Position numbers and translations under genes: made by a program
Origin: Megalonaias nervosa
Lineage: Eukaryota > Mollusca > Bivalvia > Unionida > Unionidae
Direction of reading: 5' to 3'
Assembly: GCA_016617855.1 (NCBI GenBank)
Contig: JAECUM010004302.1
Location: forward strand, 1-64,000
DNA length: 64,000 nt
In this document: positions 11,677 to 55,744 of the stretch, piece after piece
Numbering within the stretch: the stretch's first letter is position 1
Layout: each line of letters opens with the position of its first letter
Notes under the pieces: generated by a model
What the model saw: the letters and a program-made list of their open reading frames with translations, nothing else
Databases searched by the model: none
What the model was told of the DNA's origin: nothing

Positions 11677-14254
11677 GGGATCAGATTTTGCATTTAACTG
11701 TAAGTATATGTATATATTATAAATTGTACAAGATTTATAAAATATTTTATAACATGATTTATGAACTTTACAATATATCCTATGAACTTTACAGCTTATA
11801 AATTTTATAAAATATCTTATAAACCAATGTAAATTAAGACATCTAATAAAGTTTATAAGATATCTGTAAACATATTAAGATATTTAAAAGTCTATTAAGA
11901 TATATGAATTAAAATTGTATATAAAACATCTCTCAAAGTAGAAAGATTTTTGTACATTTGATATCTTAAAGATTATGAGATATTTAGCTATTGAAACATA
12001 TTAATTTGGATTACTCCATACAGAGGATAGGACTCATTGCTACTTTCTAAGTTAGAGGATATTGCACAAGTAAAATGCATGGAACATGAAACTAATAACA
12101 CAAGTTAAATTATACAAAATGTCACAAGCCACTTGTTAAATGTAACATGCACTATTTCTTAAAGAGTTAATTAGGTTTCATGCCAAATGCAAGACCATCA
12201 TTGGTACAACCATAACCATACCAAATTTTGGACCGTGAATGCATATATTTATATTCATGATATCTGAGTATATGCATCATATGATAGGTGACAATATTAA
12301 TTCCCTGTAACTCACAATAGGTAAATGATAATCATAATAATAATATAATACTTTATTTACAAAGAGGAACACATGACTTCTACTGGCAGACAGAACAAAT
12401 TTCTAAAATAATTGTCAGATATGTGTAGAAATGGACAAAACATTGGTAGAGAAGGAAAAAATAAACGAAGATTGCAAAATTATAAATTTAATGTACCAGT
12501 ATCTAATGTTGATTGTACAGCAAAACAAAAAGATGTGCTCTGGATGAACTGAACCCCCAACCTCAGATGAGTGAACTGACACACATACACACACAGCAGT
12601 TTTCAGTTAGAAAGAAGTATCCAGAGAAGTTGAAAAAGTTGCAGGTGAGTTAGGGGACAATGTCCCTAATGGGGAGGGGGAGAAGATTCTAAGCCCTTCA
12701 GAAGCTCAAAAGACATGACTTTGGGTATATCAACTTTTGTTTAACTGTCTTTCCTTGTCAATTATATTGCTTGAAAATTACGTTATGAAACTTGTGTATA
12801 AAATTCATACACATAATTTGTATCTCGTTTCTTTTCTCTGATGGTCTCACGAGTTCCATCCGATTAAAATGGAAAATATGTATCATATTGAATCATCCTA
12901 TTTAGTAATATTGATATTTTATCCATTTCAATATTTTTCAGATATGTTTGAATGAAATGTATATTCCTAAGCTACTTAGTAAATTATTTTCCAGTGGTAT
13001 GTGTCATGATACTTTTTCACAGTACCAGTACTTCAGTATATTTTGTCTCAAATATTTTTTTTCAAATAATATAATGATCATATGATATGGTGTTATTTTG
13101 TGTTAAATCAGAGTAAGATATTTTTCCAGCTATTGACAGATGTAATTTAAAAAAATAACGTGGATCCCCTGCCTCAGAACATTAAATTGCTGATGACCCT
13201 AATATAATTGTGTTATACCATGGTAATTATTGTAGTATGTTCAGAAATACAGTGGTATACTGCGATATAAATTTTTTCATGGTACCCATGTGCTAAGACT
13301 GTTGCAGATTTATTTCTAAAAGAATTCCAGGAAGTAGATTCATTTTCGTGTTTAATATCAGCCATAATGTGTGTTGTATTCCCATAACATTTTATGTTCA
13401 TCATGCACTTTGATCTGTTGTAGTTAGGTCAGACAGTGAGACTGTAACATTGATAATCATCACTGGTATTGTTCATATACTGACACTGTAAGAATCAGCT
13501 AGCATTATTTCATCCCTGTTCATGCTTCTGCCTCCCTCCATAGTGAACTCGGACAATTTGTTTCAGAGCACCGTTTGATTTCTTTTCAAAGCAAAAATGG
13601 ATCATGTTCCTTCTTTGATTCAGTACTGGGACATGATCACCACTCCTGACTGTGATGCAAACGGACTTGAAGTGAAAAAAGAATCAGCAGTTGTGTTGTT
13701 TTTTGGATGGAGATTGAACTGTGCCTCAGGCAGGCATTCCCAGTAGTGCCAAATAAAAAACGGCAAGACATATCTGTATGACATGGAAGAAAGCAATAAT
13801 CTTCATTGGATGACTCATTTCTGACAAAATATGGTGAATGAATATATGACGTTTAAAATGACCCATTGCAGACTTAAGGAATTGTGGACAGCAGATCCTG
13901 TTAAAATGAATAGGGAAATCAAATTTAATCAAAATCGTACACAATACTCTGAAGTTATACAATGTTACGTTGTGCATGTCATTTAGTTAAATCTATCAAG
14001 GTTTCAGAATTCTCTCTCCTTGACAGTTTTTCACTCATACAAGTCAAGTTCTGTAAACAAAGCAACAAACATGTGAGACTGGTAACTAGTTAGCAGTCTA
14101 CATGGATCACTGGTAAATCATAACTGATTGAGAGTTGTTGATTGTGATCAAACCCAGGATCACAGTGATACAAAGCTGGCTAATTACTGCTGTGTTTTTC
14201 AGACATGCATGATGAAGATGGTCACATGTATAAGAATTGTTTTATTTTTGAGGG

Positions 14255-14475
14255 GTTCTTTGGGTTTAACACCATTTTCAGCACAAAAAATTCTCTACAT
14301 GGTGGCCAGTATATCTGGAAGAATCAGGGAAAACCCTGATAAGAAGCACTGCCACACAGGAAGCTACCTGGAAGTTTTTTCGTATAGCCACGTTGGCCAA
14401 ACCGATACTTCAACCCACATGGACAAAGGTGAGTTGATAGTGCTCTGTAATGTATTAGAACTAGATGCCATGGTA
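14255..14475 (-). mobile_element. SINE family A, old diverged copy
   Basis: The plus strand shows GGGTTTAACACCATTTTCAGC, a TACATGGTGGCCAGTAT segment, GGGAAAACCCTG and a decayed B box (CTTCAACCCAC), in the order of the reverse complement of family A. The (AAC)n tail and A box are degraded. The open frame over this stretch (14128-14556) is not a gene. Confidence 0.75.
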
Positions 14476-15465
14476 GTTGCTTTGTTTCCTGCTGAGTCAC
14501 AAGGCATTGTTTACAGTGATGAAAAAAAAAAAAAATTTCTCTTTGTATACTTCTAGAAAGCTAATTAATTTTATACATGTTTTGATGAATAGTTTTGTTA
14601 CCATTTGGAAGTTCTCTTTCAGTGTTGTCTACACTAAATATTGATACCTAAATAGTGACAATAAATAAATGAGACAAGAGTAAAATGATGTAAATCTACA
14701 TCTATAAAAACCATACAAGTTTTTTGGGGGGATGAGGAGTAAAAAAAAAAGACAACCATAGATATTAAAAATAATTTTAATATATTTGTGAACAAATTAA
14801 AAATAACTGTAACAATATGTCTTATAAAAGTCATAGTATAATCAAAGATAAAAATCAATCTTGACATACATTTAAAATTGAAAGAGTCATACAAAATAAA
14901 AAATGATTGTAGGAGAGACTTTGCTCAGCATTTGTCAGTCAAGCTGGTGTAACGGTAACAAGTACCTTAACTTCTATTAAAATCTACATTAGACAGCTGT
15001 ACAGCTAAGAAAAGCACATGCTATTTCATCAAATGTGCATGACAAACAGTACTGAAAAGTTATTATTCGGGGAAGGAAAGTTATCGTTATGAATCTTTCT
15101 GAAGGTTAATTTCACATCTGCCATACATCACGCTATTGCATCAAGATTAACCAACACTTCAAAAACTCTACTGATCTTTTCCTTGAATACAGCAAACCTA
15201 TGAATAAAAAAGTTGTTGTGATTTGGAAAAGTATTGATTTCTTTTAGCAAAACTCCAGAAAATGTTGACAATTAAGCACAAAAAGTTAATAATATCTTCA
15301 ATGTATGATTTTCAATAAATTTACTAATTTTAACTGAATTACACTGAATGGTTCTTATTTTGTTTATACCACAGGCACTTGTAAAAAATATTGTCCAATT
15401 AATATTTATCAGGGCTCTCGGGGACCCGATATTACAGTTCTGACATTCTGAAAGGATGCACCTTT

Positions 15466-15608
15466 GTCCCTGAAATGCATCCCATGACATGCCTCATTTT
15501 CCCTTGGGATGATTCCCCCCCCCCGTTTTATATTATGTCCCTGAAATGCACACCATGACATGCCTCATTTTCCCTTGGGATGATCCCCCCCCCCCAGTTT
15601 TATATTAT
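15466..15608 (+). repeat. Direct duplication, 71-bp unit
   Basis: GTCCCTGAAATGCAT... at 15466 and 15537; each unit contains CATGACATGCCTCATTTTCC and a C-run. Confidence 0.92.
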
Positions 15609-16311
15609 GGTCACCTATGGCGAATCTGCAGAGCAGCTAAAGGCTAGACTTAAGTAAATAGACATGAAACCAGCATGACTAATTAACAGTTAATCTTCAT
15701 CACTGTAATTATCTTGTGAAAAGGCCTACCCATTTGAAGGCTACTCTGATGTGACCTCAAAGAAACTGAGTTCTTTTGAGTGTGTATGTAAGCACCTGCA
15801 ATTGTTTGGCAATTAAATGATGCCATTTTTTGTTGTAATTGTCTTTTAAATTAAATTGGTGATAAATACATAGCTAAATCATAAAAGTAAACAAAGCCTT
15901 CTCAGAATTTAATTTGGACAGTATATGTCAAATCATCGATGTTCCATAATAAGTACATTATTTAGACATGGTACTACAGTATCAATAAACACTTTTTAAA
16001 ATAGTGCAGAAAAATATGTAAAAATTGTTTAAAATCTGTTTTCATTTTTCAGGACACAGGCTTGTGATGAAACGACACAAATGCTAATAAAAGGCAAACA
16101 ATAAATGAAAGTGAGAGCACAAGTGAAGACAACAAGGAGAATTTGAACTTGGAATGTGTATTTAATGTGAATTCCATCTTGACTAAGGTGAAGGACACAG
16201 GTAAAAACAGTGGCAGAACTATAAACATGAGAAATTAGAGACTTGAGTGGGAGAAGCATTTCTCATGGTTGAAAAAGTGGAATGAGATGGTACATTAAAA
16301 TCAATTCTTGT

Positions 16312-16405
16312 GTGGGAAAACTGCTGGAAAGCATATTTCTTTTATTAGGAATGGAAATACAGGAAAACTGCTGGAAAGCATATTCCTTTTGTAGGAATGG
16401 AAATA
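16312..16405 (+). repeat. Direct duplication, about 48-bp unit
   Basis: GGAAAACTGCTGGAAAGCAT, ATTTCTTTTATTAGGAATGG twice in tandem. Confidence 0.88.
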
Positions 16406-17049
16406 CTAACTTGCAGCTATCAGCTTTTTAGCTATCATTGACCCAGATTATTTCATTGTTAATGAGGGTTGTTGTGATATGCAAAAAAAGGACAAACCTG
16501 TGTGATATTGAGAAAACTGTTGATACTGGTGTAAAAAAAGATGACTGCAAATCAGCACAGTTCCGTACAATGAACTGTGAATAAATTAATCTGAATATTG
16601 GAGTTGTGTCCTGTACTTAAAGACTTCGATAACCAGAATGCCATACATACATTTGTTAAGTCAAGAACAGGATAAAGGCTGACAATTTAGTTCACATAAA
16701 TAATTTAAGAATGGTAATGTACTTTTTATTTTTTTTCAAAAATTCTTTTGAAAGTGATGGACTCGCTAATTTATGCCTGGGATTCTCAGAAATAGGTCAG
16801 GGACTACTGAGTTCCATGAGTGAAAAGGCTGGATATATATCAATACAAATTTGTTACAGGTGCATGTAGTTGCTCTCTCTCTCTCTCACACACACGCACA
16901 CACTTCTACTATGATGGTCTAGGTGATGTATAAATGACCAATGGCCCATGCCATTCCTAATCACTAAAGATGGGATTCTTAATATCATTTAGATATCACC
17001 TCTCTTTTTGAAAATGAAAATTTGGAGCAGAGTAGTAAATTGTGCCTTC

Positions 17050-17245
17050 AGTTATACTGTTTAACTGGGATCTGACTTGTCAAAGAAAACCAATATAATG
17101 AGGCAGTGTGTGTGACCAGATTGTCTGACTGCGATTTGACCAGTCACAGAGAATCAATATGATGAGGCAGTACATGTAACCAGGTTGTTTGACTGGGATT
17201 TGACCAGTCAAGGAAAACCAATATATGAGGCAATGCATGTGACTA
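17050..17245 (+). repeat. Tandem repeat, 64-bp unit, 3 copies
   Basis: CCAATATAATGAGGCAG-type starts near 17092, 17156 and 17220 with TTTGACTGGGATTTGACCAG between. Confidence 0.9.
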
Positions 17246-17903
17246 AATTTTTTGTTGTGTAACTTGAAGCTGATGTAATTTTTTCATCAGAACCAACAAT
17301 GCTCTCAAAGATCTTTTTCATAAAGCCTGAAAACTGTACATTTATTAATATAGCACTTTTGTTACCTGAGCAAGAACTCATGATTGTGATAAAAATTTCA
17401 TAGGTGAGAAATGTGCATGATAAACTTCCCATTTTTTGGCTGAGTTTCCAAGAAATTTTGACAATATTAAAGTGAAGATACCCTTGTGAGGCATGACAAT
17501 GTCACACTAATTGTGGTCTTTAATTTTGGACATTTTGAGATTAAATCAATAATTCATAACTGGTACATGTGAAAGCATGACTTACAGGAATTTGAGTAAT
17601 ATTAAACCAAATTGAAACATTGTTACCATTAATATTAAATGTTTACATGAACACCTAAAAATGTAGAGACATTATTATAAACTAATTAACCTGATCTTTA
17701 TCTTCATTAGTAATTCCTCATAAGAGACACTATTTTATCAAATATTATATAAAACTCATTATTTACCTTTTATATGTAAACAACTGTAACATTATCAACT
17801 GATTGTATCCAAAAAAAAGAAAGACCATTTTCCATAGTGACAAAGAGAAACACTATACGTTCCCTTCATACTAATAATGTAAATTGCCATATATATATAT
17901 ATA

Positions 17904-18183
17904 TGCAATAAACTGACAACAAACATTGTAAAACTAGTATCTAACTAGCCCAAGCACTTTCGACTCTTAATGAGTCTTTTTCAAAGGCATATACAAAACA
18001 TAGACAAGACAAACAAATAAAACAGAAAAACCATAGTGTTTGCAAACACTATGGTTTTTCTGTTTTATTTGTTTGTCTTGTCGATGTTTTGTATATGCCT
18101 TTGAAAAAAACTCATTAAGAGTCAAAAAAGCGCTCAGGCTAGTTAGATACTAGTTTTGCACTGTTCGTTGTCAGTTTATTGCA
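17904..18183. repeat. Large foldback palindrome (arms about 140 bp)
   Basis: The arms 17904-18042 and 18043-18183 are inverted copies at roughly 90-95% identity with no spacer; the centre is AGTGTTTGCAAACACT. Each arm contains AAAGACTCATTAAGAGTC followed by GAAAG (one arm altered), a GACTC/GAGTC hairpin with GAAA after it, and the outer end is CAGTTTATTGCA. A single arm recurs at 58507-58652. The outside is bordered by (TA)n. Probably two head-to-head copies of a mobile element end. Confidence 0.85.
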
Positions 18184-18270
18184 TTTATCTTACTCAATCC
18201 CTGACACACGTGATCCCTTGCTGGATCCAGTGCACTTGAAAGGACTGTTATTCGCCATATGATCTGTATT

Positions 18271-18273
<3 letters not shown>

Positions 18274-18329
<56 letters not shown>
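18274..18329 (+). repeat. (TA)n(CA)n microsatellite
   Basis: About 40 bases TA then 16 bases CA, 90 bases beyond the foldback palindrome. A similar (TA)n(CA)n tract is at 11600-11672. Confidence 0.97.
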
Positions 18330-18493
18330 ATACTTATTGCATCAAATTTCATATCTCAAATTTCAAATTCATATACTGAAATCAAAGAATTAAAGCTAAT
18401 AGTATAATAGTACATTAGACTGAACAAAGTTGAATAAATTGCAAGTAAAATTTAGTCTCATTAACTTGAAATGATGTTATAAAATCTTTCCTA

Positions 18494-49564
<31,071 letters not shown>

Positions 49565-49705
49565 CTATTTAAAAGTGTAAGTCAGCATCAACAGAAATAA
49601 CAATTCTCACTCTAATTTATTTAGTCTGTAATTTAACTGACTAAACAACATGTGACAAAACTACATTTCTCTGCAAGCACCACTAATTTGTTAATTTATT
49701 ACTGT

Positions 49706-49785
49706 CTATACTTACTTGCAAGTTGGGTCCAAGTGCAAACTGCACCAATCCAGGTCTGCCGTTGTGTAATGATAATTCTAGCAAA
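49706..49785. mobile_element. Half copy of the 54782 foldback element
   Basis: CTATACTTACTTGCAAGTTG, then GGTCCAAGTGCAAACTGCA and CCAGGTCTGCCGTTGTGTAA follow the order of the right arm (inverted) of the foldback at 54782-54990. Only one arm is present. Confidence 0.5.
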
Positions 49786-50089
49786 GAATGATAGACCACA
49801 AAAAATAAGTAGGTGGAGAAACTTCAGGTGAATGTCAGATTTCTATTATGCTGGAGATTTCAATTTGAATCAGACTGAAATTCCAGTTTCTCAATTCCTA
49901 CATAGAAAAAGGTTATGTTTTTTTATTTTTTAAAAATTGACAGAAAATTAGACAGAAAAAGGGGTTAAATGCAAATATTTTTCATAAAGTTAGTAACTTT
50001 CTATTAAGCAAGGTATAATAAATCCACTTGCTCCATGCACCCAGACAAGCTGCAATTCAGCCAGGCAAGCTGATGGGCAAGTTCAAAAT

Positions 50090-50770
50090 ATTGAGCTGTA
50101 TAAGCATGGCAACAGTAGCTTTTATCACACGTATAATGCAGGCAATAGTAGCCTTTATCAGAAGTTATATAATGAAGGCAATAGCAGCCTTTATCACATG
50201 TTGTATAATGAAAGCAATAGAATCCTTTATCACAAGTTGTATAATGAAGGCAATAGCAGCCTTTATCACATGTTGTATAATGAAAGCAATAGAATCCTTT
50301 ATCACAAGTTGTATAATGAAGGCAATAGTAGCCTTTATCACAAGTTGTATAAGCATGGCAACAGTAGCCTTTATCACAAGTTGTATAATAAAGGCAATAG
50401 TAGCCTTTATCACAAGTTGTATAAGCATGGCAACAGTAGCCTTTATCACAAGTTGTATAATAAAGGCAATAGTAGCCTTTATCACAAGCTGCATAATGAA
50501 GGTAATAGTAGCCTTTATCACAAGCTGCATAATGAAGGTAATAGTAGCCTTTATCACAAGTTGTATAATGATGGCAACAGTAGCCTTTATCACAAGTTGC
50601 ATAATGAAGGCAACAGTAGCCTTATCAGAAATTGTATAATGAAGGCAACAGTAGCCTTATCAGAAATTGTATAATGAAGGCAACAGTAGCCTTATCAGAA
50701 ATTGTATAATGAAGGCAACAGTAGCATTATCAGAAATTGTATAATGATGGCAATACTGGCCTTTATCACA
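50090..50770 (+). repeat. Minisatellite, 36-bp unit, about 18 copies
   Basis: Unit TTGTATAATGAAGGCAATAG, TAGCCTTTATCACAAG with variant forms (AAGCATGGCAACAG) alternating in part as a higher-order pair. The unit is a multiple of three, which explains three long overlapping open frames (up to 203 codons) on both strands. Confidence 0.96.
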
Positions 50771-53479
50771 AAATGAAGGGTATATAATAAATATATTCTG
50801 AGTCTGATAACAAAAACAGGATGTAGAATATTTACACACATATGCATCCAACTGAGACTTTCAAGATGCTTTTTGGAGTCATGTTACTGGCATAAATTAA
50901 GTACAGTACTTTAGTATTTTGGTAGCTGGAACACCCTAGAAATCTTATGCATCAGTGTCAGGAATCCAAAGTTCTAGTCACTGAAAAATATTTGTGTGGT
51001 CCTAAAAAATAGGTTCTAGTGATCCTGCCTGTTTGAGTCAACTGTGTTTTATCTAACAAGATTATGTTGTATTTGTTATATCCATCAAGAAATACCTGAA
51101 TGTTTCCAAGAAATGTTCAAAGCCAGGCTTTACAAATCCATCCATAAGGATCCTTTTGGCCATTTAACAAGACAATTCACTACAGGCAGGGGACTGGAAT
51201 ACTGGTGCTAAAGATATCATGCAGAAATCTGGAATGATGTAAAAACATAAAAATTTATGTAATGATGAAACTATAAATTAAGAACCCAATGATCAATTGT
51301 TCTACAACATTTGGCTATAGAAATAGGCAAATTAAGACAGAATATAAAGGCAGATATTTCAAATTAATAACTTCAAACTAGCGCAGCTTTAGTGGCTTAT
51401 CTCCAACAATTCACCATGCTTTCCACATATTGTTTCATTGGAAACAGTACCATTTCAGACCCTCTAATCCTATTTCTTGACCCCACCAACAGTGAACCCA
51501 GAATTTGTTAGATAAAGTAGCTGTCTTTCAAGATTAGGAAGCCAAAGTTGATGTCTCATTTGAACATGCTTACCATAATGGCATTCATACACTATCAGTA
51601 AAGTTTAATTAATATTAACTAAGCAATTTAGGAGAAAAAAAAGTGTGATTAACAGACTGAGAGATGGACAGACAGACATAAAAATGGTGCCATTAAAAAC
51701 AAAAGTAAATACTGTGCTAAAAAAAATTCCTAAATTTACGCTGATCCAAATAGAAAATTAAAAAAATATATTGATTTATAAATTCTTTTAATCAAATACC
51801 AAAATTAAAAGCAACAACAGCAACTCTGATGGCTTGCAATTACAAATTTCATGTTCCAACTTCCCAATCCCCTTCACCCCAGTATTCACTCTCATCTCCA
51901 GACAGTGACTCAGAAATCCCAATGTATAAATCTCAAGACTAGAATTACACAGGAACATACCTCTCCTCTGCTTCACCAGATATATGTTGTTTCATTGGGA
52001 CTTACGGGCATTTGAGTTATTACCTTATGGTACACAATGTGTACACCACATTGCATCTCATTTACAACAATTATACAACTAACTTTACATTCTGAGAAGA
52101 TACAAAAATACATTGATATAAAATATAGAAGATACATGAATAAATATATTAAATAGATCACATATACAAATGACAGACATGACATATAAAAATGAAAGAC
52201 ATGACATATAGAAAATGATAGATATGACATAAAAATATGCTAATGTAACTTACTTTTACTTTCTATGCTTCTTTAAAAAAAAATTGTAACACGAGCGAAA
52301 CCTTTAAGCTGACTGAAAATTGCGCTCTTTAATCAAATTTCAGCTTTAGAAACTTCTGGTAATAAAGCACCAGATATTAAATAGCTCCAAGGAATAGGTA
52401 ACCTGCTGTTCCTTTGATCTCAAGTGCTACAGCAGTAACTGAGGGCTTCATTTGCATATCAATAAGAAGTCGGACACAACTTAAAATAGGGCATAGAGAC
52501 CAATTACTGTGCAATTCTAGTCTCTGGTGAATCCATCTTAAAGAGAACTAAACTGTCACGCCATCTGACCATTACCACCACCACCCACTTGAGACCCTAG
52601 GGACAGAAGCAAAAAATTACACTTGTATTGCAGATAGATAGTTACTGTGGCAACATGACTATGGTACCTTTCACAAATCTTTACCAGAAAGTTAGGGCAT
52701 CTTGCAATGGTCAGACATACTGATAGACAGTTTAGGATATCTTGCAATGGTCTGATGTACTGATGGGCAGTTTAGGACATCTTGCAATGGTCAGATATAC
52801 TTATGGGCAGTTTAGGACATCTTACAATGGTCAGACATACTGATGGGCAGTTTAGGATATCTCACAATGGTCAGACAAACAATTAGACCAATGAGTTGTT
52901 CTCTGCCTATTTTTCATAAGATAAAATGAGGCTAGGCAAGGTGAAGATAGATAACAAGATAGATAACTGTTTCATTTAACAAAAGGATATATCAATGACA
53001 ACACAATGTTTTATTAAGAATCTAATATAAAATATCATAATTCAAAACTTGCTTGCTCTCTCTCACTCTCATCCATCATCCATCCATCTTTTTATAATAG
53101 ACACATATAATTTTAATTAAATTTCAATTATTGAAACATTTTCAAGTAAGAAAATAATATATTACAATAGAAGCAAATCTCCTAGAGAGTTGTTAGCAAA
53201 TTTACTGATAAATTTATTGACGACATATCATTACATCTCTCCTATTAAACCTTGCCTTTATTAATACATTTCATATACATAATTAATAAATAAATGTGTC
53301 TTGTTATAAGCAAATGGCAAAATAACCTGTACATATCCATATTATTGTCATTTCCAACTTGCTCTAAATTATGAAATACAATATTCCTCCTGTCTTTATA
53401 CTTGGTGTAAAGATAGAAAAAATAGTTTTCATCTTCTGCTTTGTTTTTCACAAAAGGGGCAATATCTAGCATCCCTTGA
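50771..53479. other. Upstream of the known beta-lactamase exons; missing 5' exon not found
   Basis: The first coding exon (about 20-40 residues) could lie here or further right on the minus strand. It was searched by eye for a GFE.VR..F-like end with a phase-2 donor; none was convincing. Only the 40-bp tandem at 52690 stands out. Confidence 0.4.
52690..52877 (+). repeat. Minisatellite, 40-bp unit, 4-5 copies
   Basis: CTTGCAATGGTCAGACATAC, TGATGGGCAGTTTAGGACAT at 52701, 52741, 52781, 52821 and 52861. Confidence 0.93.
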
Positions 53480-54680
53480 GATAGATGTTTGGTTATGGCC
53501 AGTTTCAATTTGCAGAGAACGAGTATTGATTCTAAACTGGGTAAAGTTTTGAAGCTGTTTTTTTCCAAGCATAAAAAAGGTATCTCCCAAAATCAAAACT
53601 GTTCTTGATTTTTTAGATCATATAGGACTTGTGTTTAAGCTGTTTTACTGCCAAACATAATATCTTTATCAAAGTTCTAGCTGTATGGCATGCATCAGTT
53701 ATCCACTGAAAATATACTATAGTTTGGGTTTTTTTTCAAATCGTGTTCAAATCCAAAATATCTGAGTATGCTTTTGAGAGCCTTGAATCATTAAAAAAGT
53801 GTCACCCTGTTTTTCTATAAACATTTGTTTGCAAAGGAGTGGGGTTATAATCGATGTAACCTGTATTTTATTGTTTGTAACAAAACATGGGTTTATGATT
53901 GATGTAACCAGTATTTTATTGTTTGTAACAAAAGATGGGTTGATAATTGATGTGACGTGCTACCCGTTACGGATCACTGCCATCTTACCTCTGTCTGCGT
54001 GGGTTCGAGTCTCGGATTCGGCCAATGTGGGTATGTGAGAAAGCTTGCCAGTAGCTTCTCGTGGGTCAGTGGTTTTTTCCGGGGTTTTCCCGGGTTCTTC
54101 CTCCACCATTAATACCGGCCACCATGTATAGCCTATTGCGTGCTGAAAAATGGAATTAAACCCTACAACAACAACAACAACAACAACATCTGTCAAAGGG
54201 AATATTCCCTCAGCTCATCTCTTGTTGCTACTAAATTTGTTAATGCCCAAATAATATTTGAAACTTCTAACCAATACCTTGGGATAACACATGTTAGGTA
54301 GCAACCAGTTTAAATTTTGCAGAGAATGAGTGCTGATTCTAAACTGAATACATTTTAAAGCTGTTACTTTTCCAAGCATAACAACAGGTATTGCTGCAAA
54401 ACAAACCCATCAAAACTTTTCATGATTTTGCAATAAACAGATAATTTAAAACTTGCATTTATACTGTTTTGCACCATACGTCATATCTTTGTAAAAGTTA
54501 TTGCGTTATGACATGCATTAGTTTGTCTGTCGTGAACGTACTTGAGTTTTCCAAAATGTGTTCAAATCCTAGATATCTGAATATGTTTTTGAGAGCATTG
54601 AAACATAAAGAAGTGTCAATGTGCCTACTTGTAAACATCTCTATACAAGGGAGTCCTGGTTGAGTTCTAGTACATGTAAC
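53480..54680 (+). repeat. Pair of diverged direct repeats of about 0.37 kb flanking a SINE
   Basis: 53480-53850 and 54300-54680 share, in order, TTTGCAGAGAA...TTGATTCTAAACTG, TTTTCCAAGCATAA, ATGGCATGCAT/ATGACATGCAT, GTGTTCAAATCC, ATATCTGA and TTTTGAGAGC. They are clearly related though diverged. A 53-bp tandem unit (TGTAACCAGTATTTTATTG) and truncated SINE A lie between. Confidence 0.82.
53966..54187 (+). mobile_element. SINE family A, 5'-truncated copy
   Basis: Begins inside the tRNA-like head (CGTTACGGATCACTGCC), keeps the B box GGGTTCGAGTC, the central block and the AACCCTACAACAACAAC tail. It is inserted between two related 0.37-kb direct repeats (53480-53850 and 54300-54680). Confidence 0.88.
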
Positions 54681-54781
54681 AAATATTTTATTGTATGTAC
54701 AATGATAAATAGGTGATGGGGATACTCCCCCCAAAACTCCTGTCTTGTGGCCAAGATGCAGCTAAATCTATTAATGTCCAC

Positions 54782-54990
54782 ATATGTACTGGCTAAGACA
54801 AGTCCAACTACAAACTGCACAGACCTAGATCTGCCACTGCATAATGTGCCAGCAGATGTGGGTCCATGCTGATTATTAGGAGTAATCAGTAGAACAAACA
54901 ACACAGACCCTTATCTGCAGGCACATTATGCTATGGCAGAACTGGATCTTTGTTGCTTGCAGTTTGACTCGACCTATAAGCAAGTATATA
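54782..54990. mobile_element. Foldback MITE, about 210 bp
   Basis: Two arms of about 85 bases (54782-54862 and 54905-54990) are inverted copies: both contain the ATAATGTGCC/GGCACATTAT block, AGATCTGCC/GGCAGAACTGGATC and a CAAACTGCA/TGCAGTTTG block, and the outer ends read GTATATACTTGCTTATAGG inverted. The loop holds a further small palindrome (CTGATTA...TAATCAG). Its outer ends relate it to the 30473-33385 element. Confidence 0.65.
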
Positions 54991-55681
54991 CTGTATTTGA
55001 AACTTCTGATAGATAGCTCTAGGGTTGCCATACTGCATTGACAGTCCTGCATTGGCCCCAAAATTACAGTGTCCCAACATATTGCTGAAATGTCCAGCCA
55101 AAAATATTTTCGAAGCAAATTTTTGCCGAATGAAATAATTTTCATTTCCCATACCAAAAAAAAGTGACATAGTAGTACAAAAAAGCATAATGAAAATTGA
55201 GAATTCCTAGATTTTTTGTAGCTGATTTCTGTCTTTTGTCAAAAAAAGGAGCAAAATTTGAAGGAAGACATTGTTTTTTGTGTAATAAGACATTGTTTTT
55301 TGTGTTGAAATTTAAATCTTTTTATATTTGATATTGTGAAAACCTGCCACACCTTTGGCAAGCAGCTTAGGAAGATGGACTCAAGTTTCTTCCTCAACAG
55401 CTTTCTTAAAAAGGAACCACCCCCACCCCCAAACCCTCAAAATGTAATTTGTCCTGCATTGGCATTTAAATAATAATGGCAACCATAAATAGTTGTCATG
55501 TTCACTGCTATCATATAGAATGTCAAATAAATAATTGTGTTTTGTTTTGTTTTTTAAATAGGAGGCAGAGAACAGACACTATGCTTTCTTGGGTGTGGGA
55601 TAATTTGCCAAAAAACCCCGAAAAATAAAAAAACAAAAATAAAACAAAAACAAACAGAACCATATCATACAGGTTTCATTA

Positions 55682-55744
<63 letters not shown>

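Larger units (their letters stand above)
9722..17049. other. Intergenic between SCFD1 and the beta-lactamase-like gene
   Basis: 9722-9850 should contain the SCFD1 5' leader and promoter; no TATA box or initiator can be argued from sequence. 10030-12000 is a very AT-rich decayed repeat block with the pogo-like MITE at 11412. 12000-14250 and 14480-15460 hold nothing recognisable. 15610-17049 has the duplication at 16312 and a (CT)n(CA)n tract near 16874-16900. Confidence 0.5.

Noticed and set aside
14128..14556. 142-codon plus-strand frame
   Set aside because: Most of it is a decayed SINE A in reverse orientation; no protein motif.
50028..50674. Open frames of 203, 158 and 145 codons on both strands
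   Set aside because: They are created by a 36-bp tandem repeat; all frames stay open together and none shows a non-repetitive domain.
53245..53568. 107-codon minus-strand frame
   Set aside because: Overlaps one copy of the 0.37-kb duplicated segment; the other copy has no corresponding frame.
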